In this document: positions 16,419 to 23,417 of the stretch, one piece after another
How the letters are laid out: each line of letters opens with the position of its first letter
How positions within the stretch are numbered: the first letter of the stretch is position 1
Assembly (NCBI GenBank): GCA_026986725.1
Contig: JALSOA010000040.1
Location: 1-49,136 of the forward strand
Direction of reading: 5' to 3'
DNA from: Acidobacteriota bacterium
Lineage (GTDB): Bacteria > Acidobacteriota > Holophagae > Thermotomaculales > Thermotomaculaceae
DNA: 49,136 nt
The notes under the pieces: generated by a model
The model's input: only the letters and a program-made list of their open reading frames with translations
What the model was told of the DNA's origin: nothing
The model's database searches: none
Program-made: the position numbers and the translations under genes

Positions 16419-18160
16419 TTGAAGTCTGGTTCAGGCAGATTGTAATACCTTCCTTTTTGGTAAAGTTGTTTGTAGAAATTGGAGAAAAAGTTGTATTTGT
16501 CTTTCATCTTCAATATCTCTGTCATTTTTGCGAGATAATAAACTGTTAATGGGTTGTAATTGTCCAGTTCGTATGCCTTTGCCATATTTAAATAGCCATA
16601 GTAATAATTACCATTGTTAAACAAAAACAACCCGAAATCCCTTCTTATTTTTATTGATCCCGGGAATGTTTGCATTGCTTTTGAATACCACTTCAATGCC
16701 TTTTTGCTTTCTTTCTTTTTTTCGTAAAGTTTTGCTATTTTCCACATAATCAGGTGGGGTTTGTCAATTTTTTTGTTTTCTTTAAGTACATTTTTAAGAA
16801 AATTTATCGCCCTGTCAATCGATGTCACAGACAAAAAATCAGCATAGGATGCGTAAACATTGTAAACTTCGGGGTTCAGTTCGAGACATTTTTTCAAATA
16901 CTTGATGGCCTCTTTTTTCCTTCCTGTTTTTAATAACATACTGTGAAGGTTATAAAGTGCCCTTATATTGTTGGGGTAATGACTGATATCCTGTTTCAGT
17001 ATGGTAATGTAATCTTTGTACTCTCTGTTTCTTAAATATGTGTTAACAATGTTTAGCCCGATTAAAAGTATGATAAGAGATACAATTGTTTTTCTATCGT
17101 GGGACTTTATCAGAACATAGGAGATAAGTGCGCTTAACGCCACAAGGGGAAAGTACATTCTATGTTCGTACGCTATATCAAGTGGGACTATGGTGTTTTC
17201 CAGGCTCAGAGCAATTAAAAAGAAACCTGTGAAAAAAGAGATAAATGGTTTTTTGCAATAAATTGTGAAAATGATAAGAAAAATAATTCCAAGTATTGAT
17301 ATTGATGTGGTCAAAGGGACAAACAGGCTTTTTGATATGTGGTAATTGTAATTTAAAACAAAGTTTTTGTAATAGGGGAAGAACACCAGACTAAGGTAAT
17401 GAAAAACAACCCGGGGCTCTGTTATGAGCCTTTCCCACATTGTGAATCCCTTGTGTCTGAATCCGTTTTGAAACTTTGTATAAAAATCAAATCCGTAAGG
17501 GGAAAGAATGAGAACGGTTAATGCGGAAAAGAATATCAGTCCTCCTGTTAGAATTTTTGCTTTTTTCCCGTTTTCAACATAGTATAAAAAGAAAAGGATT
17601 GGGATAACAAGGATGGCATTCTCTTTAAAACCAAGTGCTAATATTATGCAAACAAAAGAGTAAAAATATTTTCTTTTAAGGTAGAGTATTATGGAAAGCA
17701 GAGAAAACAGGGTCATGCCAAGTGCCATTCTTTGGACTATGTAAGAGACCGCAGATGTCTGAATGGTTGCTGTTGCAAAGAAAAGGAATGCAAATAACCC
17801 TGCAATTTCGCTTTTTTCTTTTTCTTCAAATTTTTCCCATAGCATCTTTATTAAAACAAAAACGAGGAGAGAGTTTATTAGGTGAAAGATAAGGTTAACG
17901 ATGTGAAAGGATAAAGGATTAATGCCGAAAAAGTGGTAATTTAAAGCAAATGAGAGGTGTGCAAGTGGTCTTATCCCTCCTTTTGTGCAGGTCAAAACCT
18001 GCATTATTGAAACAGGGGAAAGGTCTTTGATCAGTATTCTATAGTTGTAAACTATGTTTTTGAAATCGTCAAAAATAAAATCTCCATTTATGGATGGTAA
18101 GTATATTAGTATTGTAATTATGAAAATTACTATAATTCCCGGCCACGACCTCTTTTTCAT
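16415..18160 (-). CDS. GT-C/TMTC-like membrane glycosyltransferase with TPR tail (paralogue 1)
   Basis: 581-residue polytopic membrane protein with tetratricopeptide repeats at the C-terminus. About ten hydrophobic helices occupy residues 8-390. The first extracytoplasmic loop carries an acidic pair (FDD, Asp31-Asp32) as in GT-C transferases, followed by GGIRPLAHLSF. Later motifs SYIVQRM and YEHRMYFP are shared with the two downstream-strand paralogues. The TPR part (about 400-570) includes NPEVYNVYASYADF. The combination resembles eukaryotic TMTC O-mannosyltransferases and suggests lipid-linked sugar transfer to exported protein. ATG 18160 is chosen over the 17-residue longer ORF because AAGGAGTGAAC precedes it. 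It is divergent from paralogue 2. The acceptor is unproven; the adjacent pilins are candidates. Confidence 0.75.
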   Translation of the reverse strand: MKKRSWPGIIVIFIITILIYLPSINGDFIFDDFKNIVYNYRILIKDLSPVSIMQVLTCTKGGIRPLAHLSFALNYHFFGINPLSFHIVNLIFHLINSLLVFVLIKMLWEKFEEKEKSEIAGLFAFLFFATATIQTSAVSYIVQRMALGMTLFSLLSIILYLKRKYFYSFVCIILALGFKENAILVIPILFFLYYVENGKKAKILTGGLIFFSALTVLILSPYGFDFYTKFQNGFRHKGFTMWERLITEPRVVFHYLSLVFFPYYKNFVLNYNYHISKSLFVPLTTSISILGIIFLIIFTIYCKKPFISFFTGFFLIALSLENTIVPLDIAYEHRMYFPLVALSALISYVLIKSHDRKTIVSLIILLIGLNIVNTYLRNREYKDYITILKQDISHYPNNIRALYNLHSMLLKTGRKKEAIKYLKKCLELNPEVYNVYASYADFLSVTSIDRAINFLKNVLKENKKIDKPHLIMWKIAKLYEKKKESKKALKWYSKAMQTFPGSIKIRRDFGLFLFNNGNYYYGYLNMAKAYELDNYNPLTVYYLAKMTEILKMKDKYNFFSNFYKQLYQKGRYYNLPEPDFN

Positions 18161-18196
18161 GTTCACTCCTTCATTCATTTTTTTCTTTAAATAGGA

Positions 18197-18202
18197 TATA
18201 AT
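18197..18202 (+). promoter_or_regulatory. -10 box implying a leaderless mRNA for GT-C paralogue 2
   Basis: A perfect TATAAT ends seven bases before the ATG at 18210, so transcription would begin at or next to the start codon. No proper ribosome site precedes the ATG. Confidence 0.45.
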
Positions 18203-18209
18203 AAAATCC

Positions 18210-20180
18210 ATGAAAAAAAAGACTTTTTTGTTTTTTGTGCTCCTTATTGTGGTGCTTCTGTTTGCCTATTTTGATGTGTTACTTCACCCACAGGTTTATT
18301 ACGATGATATAAGCAATATCTTTAATGCAATTATTGCAAACAAAAGTTTTGATCTTGAAACTGTAAAGAGGGTTTTGCTTTTCAAACACGGTGGGTTCAG
18401 ACCTGTTTCTTATCTGTCCTTTTATTTAAATTACCTTTTTTTTGGAAATGGTATTGAACACCTTAAGTCCTATATGTTAATAAATTTTATCTTGCACTGT
18501 CTTAATTCCTTACTTGTGTTTTTTGTTATTTTAAAAATAAGTGGAAACGATTTTAAATTGTCGTCTTTTGTTACTTTTGCATGGGCTTTGAGTCCGGTAA
18601 ACAGCCTTGCTGTAAATTATATTGTTCAGAGAATGACAGAATTAATGATGTTTTTTGGTTTTGTTTCTTTTTTGTTTTTTATTGAATTTTGTAAAAAAAA
18701 GGGTTTCTGGCGTATGGCCATTTCTCTATTTTTTCTAATTCTTTCAGTTCTTTCAAAAGAAAATGGGATCCTGTTTGTTGTTTTGTTTTTGTTTTATCTT
18801 GTCTGGTTTAGGAATTTAAAGATTGATATAAAAAAATTGTATGTACTTCTAATTCTGCTGTTTCTTTTCTTTGTTGTTTTTACTTCAAATTACTTTTTAC
18901 CTGGGGCAATTTTAAGGGGATTTACCCCTTTTAAAAGGTTGTTAACGGAGAGCAGGGTTATTGTTTTTTATCTAAAGAACCTTGTTGTACCGGTACCATC
19001 GGATATTTTTCTATATCTTGATTTTCCCCTTTCAACTTCTCTGTTTCACCCTTTTTCAACCTTTTTCTCTTCATTTTTCCTGTTTGGTCTGTTTCTTTCT
19101 TCTTATTTTCTGTTCAATAAAAACAGACTTGCTTCTTTTGGGGTGGTGTCCTTCTTTTTGTTTCATGTTCTGGAAAGTACAACAATCCCCCTGTACATTG
19201 CCTTTTTTCACAGAAATTATGTCGCATCGGTTTTCTTTTTTCTTGCTTTCTTTTCCTTTTTTTTCAAATTTATAAAAAAAGATTTTGTTGTATTTCTTGT
19301 TACCGTGATTCTTGTTTTTAATTTTGTGTTTGTATTAAAGGTTTCAAATGCAAGATATACTTCTCCATTTTATTATTTGAAATTAAATTATAAAAGATTT
19401 CCATCTAATAAAGATCTTTGCCTTGAGATCGGGAGAAGGTATATGATTGTTGGAGAGTACAGAAAAGCAATCAAAATGTTTTTAAACTCGTTTGCACCGT
19501 ATAAATTGAATAAAAGGATTGAGTTTGTTTTGAGTGCATTTTTCAATTTCAAGATGTACAATGCTGTTATAAACCTTGGAAGAAATTTTAATGGTCCAAT
19601 CATCTTACAGATCATTGGAAAGGCTTATAAAAAATTGGGGAAGTACAAACTTGCAGAACAGTATTTTAGAAAGTCTCTTTCAGAGCATTTTAATTATCAG
19701 GCATTGAATTCTTACCTTGATCTTCTTGCAAAGGAAGGAAGGTTCAGGGAGATAATTTTTTTACTTGATAGATACAAAGGGAAACTTGAAAACAATGAGT
19801 TGTATTTAATGTACAGGATAAACTCTTACCTTGAACTCGGTATGTTAAAAAATTGTAAGCCATTATTGGAATGTTTGAAAACACCCGAGGTATATCATTG
19901 GTTAAAAGGGAAATTTTATTTCAAAGAGGGGAAGTACAAGAAGGCTATAAAAGAGTTAAACAAAATTAAAACCAGGACTTTTACACCTGAAAATGTTTTT
20001 ATAACTTTACAGAAGGTTATTCTATTATCGGAATGTTATTCAAAGATGAAAGATTTTGATGATGCCCTTAATGTACTTGAGGGGTTTAAAAAATTTGGCT
20101 TTTTTGAACCTGTTATGAACCGCCAGATAGAAAAGGTTAAATCGTGGAGAAAGAGTTATGAAATGGATTTACAAAAATAG
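18210..20180 (+). CDS. GT-C/TMTC-like membrane glycosyltransferase with TPR tail (paralogue 2)
   Basis: 656-residue paralogue of the neighbouring GT-C proteins. The N-terminus is a membrane helix followed by the acidic pair YDD (Asp32-Asp33) and GGFRPVSYLSF. NYIVQRM and FFHRNYVAS occupy the positions of the conserved motifs in the sister proteins. After about ten membrane spans (to about 380) comes the longest TPR region of the three, about 270 residues, with GRRYMIVGEYRKAIKMF and KLGKYKLAEQYFRKSL as clear repeats. Its start follows a TATAAT by seven bases, so it may be translated from a leaderless transcript. It overlaps paralogue 3 by 23 bases. Probable role: periplasmic or extracytoplasmic O-glycosylation. 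Confidence 0.72.
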   Translation: MKKKTFLFFVLLIVVLLFAYFDVLLHPQVYYDDISNIFNAIIANKSFDLETVKRVLLFKHGGFRPVSYLSFYLNYLFFGNGIEHLKSYMLINFILHCLNSLLVFFVILKISGNDFKLSSFVTFAWALSPVNSLAVNYIVQRMTELMMFFGFVSFLFFIEFCKKKGFWRMAISLFFLILSVLSKENGILFVVLFLFYLVWFRNLKIDIKKLYVLLILLFLFFVVFTSNYFLPGAILRGFTPFKRLLTESRVIVFYLKNLVVPVPSDIFLYLDFPLSTSLFHPFSTFFSSFFLFGLFLSSYFLFNKNRLASFGVVSFFLFHVLESTTIPLYIAFFHRNYVASVFFFLAFFSFFFKFIKKDFVVFLVTVILVFNFVFVLKVSNARYTSPFYYLKLNYKRFPSNKDLCLEIGRRYMIVGEYRKAIKMFLNSFAPYKLNKRIEFVLSAFFNFKMYNAVINLGRNFNGPIILQIIGKAYKKLGKYKLAEQYFRKSLSEHFNYQALNSYLDLLAKEGRFREIIFLLDRYKGKLENNELYLMYRINSYLELGMLKNCKPLLECLKTPEVYHWLKGKFYFKEGKYKKAIKELNKIKTRTFTPENVFITLQKVILLSECYSKMKDFDDALNVLEGFKKFGFFEPVMNRQIEKVKSWRKSYEMDLQK

Positions 20181-21738
20181 AAAGGTTGTTTTAATAATAT
20201 CTGCTATTTCCCTTTTTCTTCTATACATGAGTTTTTTTCTTGCACCATTTTATTTTGATGATTTTTACAATATCTCAGAGAATTATCAATTAAATTCTTT
20301 GGTTACTGCTTTTATGTGTAAAAGGGGAGGTGTGAGACCGCTTGCCTATCTATGGTTTTACTTTGACAAAAAACTCCTGGGCCTTTATCCCCCTTTCTTG
20401 AGGCTTGAAAATATTGCAATTCATGTTTTTAATTTCCTTATTGTTTTTTCAGTGTTTAAATTGCTTCTTGAAGACAGAGAAAAAAAACAGGCTTTTTTAA
20501 TATCTTTTTTTGCTTCAATTGTATGGGCTTTTAACCCAATCAATTCACAGAGCGTTGCCTATATTGTGCAAAGAATGAATCAGGGTTCAACCCTTTTTGT
20601 CTTAATTGGTTTTTTTTGTTATCTGAGATTTTTAAAGACAGGGAAGAAAGGTTTTCTTTTCTGGTTGGTTATGTCTTTTTTTCTTTCGTTAGGGTTTAAA
20701 GAAACTGGTGTTTTGTTGATTCCCCTGATTTTACTTCATTACACTGTTTTTGTTAATGTGAAAAAGGGGTTGATTTCTTTTCTTCTTTTGTCTTTTTTTT
20801 CCTCTATTTTTATTCTCTTTGTTCCCCCTTTTAATTCCATACTGCCATATCATTATCTTCTCGGAGGGTTGAGCCCCAAAGGCTTTACCATTTATGAAAG
20901 GATACTGACCGCCCCCAAGATTGTACTTGATTATTTACTTGTGTTTCTTTTCCCTCTTTTCACCAATATTCACCTGTATTATTCTGTGCCTATTGAACAC
21001 TCTATATATTCTTTGAAGTTTATTTTACCCCTTGCTTTTGAACTTGTTTTATTAAGTTACGGATTTTTTCTTTTGAAAAATGAGAAAGTTTCAGGATTTT
21101 CAGTTATTGCTTTTTTTCTTCTTTTGTTTCCAGAAAGTTTTATTATCCCCATTGATCTTGCTTACCAGCACAGAATGTATTTACCATCGGTATTTCTTTC
21201 ACTTTTTGTGGTTTCTTTGTTTTTTGATAAAGTCAGAAACGAAAATGTTAAATTTGTATTTATGATCTTCTTTTCCCTTTTTCTTGTTTTTAACCTTGTT
21301 GTAAGGGGAATTGTCTTTTCTATTCCCACTCTTTTTTACAAAAATGAATTAAGACATGCAAAAAATAATAGATATCTCTATGTTAATGCTTCTAAAAATC
21401 TGCTTGAGATGGGGAAACTTGATGAGGCTGTTTATTACCTGAAGAAAGGGTTGAGCATTTTTAAAGGTGATGGGAGCCTTGAGATCAATTCCGGTTTGTA
21501 TTTTGCTAAAATTGGGGATGTTGACAGGGCTATTTACTGGTATGACAGGGGGTTAAAAGATTCAAAGCGGGTTTCAGAAAATGCACTTTATAGCCTTGCA
21601 TATTTGTATCTTTACAAAGGGGAAAATAAAAAGGCATTAGACATATATGTATTGTTAAGTAAAAAAGGTTTTGATAAAGAATTACTGAAAAAATTGAAGA
21701 AGATGATGGACAAAAAGAGATGTAACACTAAACAGTGA
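20158..21738 (+). CDS. GT-C/TMTC-like membrane glycosyltransferase with short TPR tail (paralogue 3)
   Basis: 526-residue third member of the triplet. It shares FDD (Asp34-Asp35), GGVRPLAYLWF, AYIVQRMNQ and YQHRMYLPS with the other two, then two or three TPRs (GKLDEAVYYLKKGLSI, GDVDRAIYWYDRGLK). It starts inside the end of paralogue 2, with GGAGAAAGAG as ribosome site, so translation is probably coupled. It converges on the second pilin gene with a single base between the stop codons. The conserved loop motifs indicate a retained active site. Donor sugar and acceptor cannot be told. Confidence 0.72.
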   Translation: MKWIYKNRKVVLIISAISLFLLYMSFFLAPFYFDDFYNISENYQLNSLVTAFMCKRGGVRPLAYLWFYFDKKLLGLYPPFLRLENIAIHVFNFLIVFSVFKLLLEDREKKQAFLISFFASIVWAFNPINSQSVAYIVQRMNQGSTLFVLIGFFCYLRFLKTGKKGFLFWLVMSFFLSLGFKETGVLLIPLILLHYTVFVNVKKGLISFLLLSFFSSIFILFVPPFNSILPYHYLLGGLSPKGFTIYERILTAPKIVLDYLLVFLFPLFTNIHLYYSVPIEHSIYSLKFILPLAFELVLLSYGFFLLKNEKVSGFSVIAFFLLLFPESFIIPIDLAYQHRMYLPSVFLSLFVVSLFFDKVRNENVKFVFMIFFSLFLVFNLVVRGIVFSIPTLFYKNELRHAKNNRYLYVNASKNLLEMGKLDEAVYYLKKGLSIFKGDGSLEINSGLYFAKIGDVDRAIYWYDRGLKDSKRVSENALYSLAYLYLYKGENKKALDIYVLLSKKGFDKELLKKLKKMMDKKRCNTKQ

Positions 21739-21739
21739 G

Positions 21740-22192
21740 CTAATATGCCATTGCCGTTTCTGAATATAGAAGTGTTCCATCGTTTGAATACCCTTTTACA
21801 GTGATTTTCTTTTCACTGGGGATCAATTTTATAATTCCACTGTCAAATGCATTCCCGCTGCCATAAGGGTTTTGAGGTTTAAATTGGTAAGCGGAGGAGG
21901 TTACATGTGTGATGAGTGCTGTGGGAGAGGTGTCAGAGGGAGTTGAATCATTTGAGTTAAGTTCTCCATCTCCATTCCAGTCAACACTTCCCGCAACCAT
22001 GGCAGGAGATGCTGCATAAACAGCTTTTAACATGCTATCTAATTCTGTCCTTAATGCAACACATGATTCAACCACAGCCGCTTTTTTAGACCTTGCCTGT
22101 ACTCCAAGATAGGCAGGCACGGCTATTGATGCAAGTATGCCTATTATTGCAACAACTATTAACAATTCGATAAGTGTGAATCCCCTTTTTAT
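21740..22192 (-). CDS. Type IV pilin paralogue with ATA at the start position
   Basis: Type IV major-pilin-like protein of 150 residues, closely similar to the pilin just upstream on this strand. The prepilin-peptidase site is KRG|FTLIELL with Glu at +5, followed by the hydrophobic helix. The soluble part has DWNGDGELNSND (residues 71-82), a dockerin-like calcium loop. AAGGAGG is followed four bases later by ATA AAA AGG. ATA occupies the place where ATG is expected, and no ATG is in frame nearby. The only other candidate is a TTG at 22216, which has no ribosome site and abuts a terminator hairpin. The gene is either initiated at ATA or silenced by a start mutation. It lies behind the terminator of the first pilin. 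Confidence 0.75.
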   Translation of the reverse strand: MKRGFTLIELLIVVAIIGILASIAVPAYLGVQARSKKAAVVESCVALRTELDSMLKAVYAASPAMVAGSVDWNGDGELNSNDSTPSDTSPTALITHVTSSAYQFKPQNPYGSGNAFDSGIIKLIPSEKKITVKGYSNDGTLLYSETAMAY

Positions 22193-22217
22193 GGTACCTC
22201 CTTTTTTTGATACCAAT

Positions 22218-22246
22218 AAAAAAAGCCCCGAATTTTCGGGGCTTTT
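22218..22246 (-). terminator. Intrinsic terminator between the two pilin genes
   Basis: On the minus strand AAAAGCCCCGAA pairs with TTCGGGGCTTTT across a two-base loop and is followed by seven T. It begins 14 bases after the first pilin stop and ends 26 bases before the second pilin, leaving no room for a separate promoter. Confidence 0.9.
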
Positions 22247-22259
22247 AACCTCTGCTGAA

Positions 22260-22721
22260 TTACTCAGCCGTTGCTGTTTCTGAGTAAAGAACTGTTCCGT
22301 TTTCGTCTTTTGCAACAACGGTAATTGTTTTTCCGCTTGCTCCCGGGTGAAGTTCTATTACATGTGCACTGAATGCATCTCCTACACCGAAAGGATTGCT
22401 TGGTTTGTGGAGGTAACCTGCTCCTTCAACATGGTTAACAATACCCTGTGCGCTTGTATCTGATGGTGTGCTGTCACTTGAATTGATCTGGCCGTCACCA
22501 TTCCAGTCAACTGTTCCTGCAATCATTGTTGGGGATGCTGCAAAGCAAGCTTTCAGCATGCTATCAAGCTCTGTCTTCAAAGCCTTTGCAGAATCAACAA
22601 CGGCAGCCCTCTTAGCCCTCTTCTGAACACCAAGGTATCCAGGAATAGCGATTGCAGCCAGAATACCAATAATTGCAACAACGATTAACAACTCAATAAG
22701 TGTAAAACCCTTTCTATTCAT
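22260..22721 (-). CDS. pilA: Type IV pilin (PilA-like), sigma-54 promoted
   Basis: Major pilin subunit candidate, 153 residues. A five-residue leader (MNRKG) precedes the cleavage site, with Phe at +1 and Glu at +5 (FTLIELLIVVAIIGILAA), followed by the assembly helix. The globular region has DWNGDGQINSSD (72-83), which has the D-x-N-x-D-G spacing of a dockerin/EF-hand-type calcium loop. The in-frame ORF extends 18 codons upstream, but GGAGG lies six bases before ATG 22721. A -24/-12 promoter lies at 22759-22774 and a terminator after the gene. The GT-C triplet next door suggests glycosylation of this pilin (inference). Confidence 0.9.
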   Translation of the reverse strand: MNRKGFTLIELLIVVAIIGILAAIAIPGYLGVQKRAKRAAVVDSAKALKTELDSMLKACFAASPTMIAGTVDWNGDGQINSSDSTPSDTSAQGIVNHVEGAGYLHKPSNPFGVGDAFSAHVIELHPGASGKTITVVAKDENGTVLYSETATAE

Positions 22722-22758
22722 ATTTGCCCTCCTAAAAAATTTATGGCAATTAATACTA

Positions 22759-22774
22759 TGCAAGATTGATGCCA
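22759..22774 (-). promoter_or_regulatory. Sigma-54 (-24/-12) promoter of pilA
   Basis: On the minus strand the site reads TGGCATCAATCTTGCA, against the consensus TGGCACGNNNNTTGCA. GG and GC are exactly spaced, with only C6 and G7 differing. Predicted transcription start is near 22748, giving a leader of about 27 bases with the ribosome site. Confidence 0.75.
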
Positions 22775-22821
22775 TCTGTTAACTAAATTTTTCTGTTGAA
22801 TATCTAAAATATTTTGTTTTT

Positions 22822-22862
22822 GTGACATTTTTTGTACATTGACTATGGACAAAATTTGTCAC
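22822..22862. promoter_or_regulatory. Candidate upstream activator site (PilR-like) for pilA
   Basis: GTGACA (22822-22827) and TGTCAC (22857-22862) form an inverted pair, with another TGTCC on the minus strand at 22847-22851. They lie 50-90 bases upstream of the -24 element, where sigma-54 activators bind. TGTC repeats are part of the PilR site known from Pseudomonas. Confidence 0.4.
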
Positions 22863-22981
22863 TGTTTTTTGACTGGGGTTTAAATGCGTTTACTGTTATC
22901 TTGATAATTCAACTTTTAGATAATTTAGATTTGCCGGATTAAATGGGAAAAGCTCGATAATGATGGTACAACGGTATTGAA

Positions 22982-23010
22982 TTTGCATTTTTTTTATTTT
23001 GACTTATAAT
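22982..23010 (+). promoter_or_regulatory. Sigma-70-type promoter of the third pilin gene
   Basis: TTTGCA (22982-22987) and TATAAT (23005-23010) are separated by 17 bases. The start codon lies 23 bases downstream with GAGGAGG between. Confidence 0.6.
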
Positions 23011-23033
23011 TTTTAAAAAAGAGGAGGTAAGAA

Positions 23034-23417
23034 ATGAAAAGAAAAGGATTTACACTTGTTGAGTTGCTGGTTGTTATTGCTGTCATTGGTATTCTGGCTG
23101 CAATCGCTATTCCTGCATATATAGGTGTTCAAACAAGGACAAGGAGAGAGGCTGCAATAACTGATCTTAAAAATCTTGCTTCTGCTATGGAGCTTTACTA
23201 TCAGGAACACAACAAGTATGCCCCTTCTGATGGGACTATTTCAGGTGCTGATCAATTAAAACAGATTTACAGGGCTTTCAGACCTGGAGGGAATAATTTT
23301 TCATACCGTGTGCATATTACAAACAATGGTCAGAATTATGAGATTAATGTTGAGGGCGATTTTGGTTCATACAGTAAAGTTACCATGAATGATGAAGGGC
23401 ATATTGAATGGAATTAA
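23034..23417 (+). CDS. Type IV pilin-like / pseudopilin protein
   Basis: 127-residue prepilin-like protein with leader MKRKG and FTLVELLVVIAVIGILAAIAIPAY, including Glu at +5. The soluble domain (ITDLKNLASAMELYYQEHNKYAP) follows the pattern of GspG/PilE-type pseudopilins, in which an alpha helix precedes a small beta sheet. It lacks the DWNGDG loop of the two neighbouring pilins and is transcribed divergently from them with its own promoter. It has a strong GAGGAGG ribosome site. Its stop codon interlocks with that of the LutB-LutA fusion. It may be a minor pilin of the same fibre. Confidence 0.88.
   Translation: MKRKGFTLVELLVVIAVIGILAAIAIPAYIGVQTRTRREAAITDLKNLASAMELYYQEHNKYAPSDGTISGADQLKQIYRAFRPGGNNFSYRVHITNNGQNYEINVEGDFGSYSKVTMNDEGHIEWN

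Noticed and set aside
21740-23417. Pilin repeats as a recombination cassette (silent pilin copies)
   Set aside because: Each pilin has its own full-length frame, and the third differs strongly. There is no array of partial copies.
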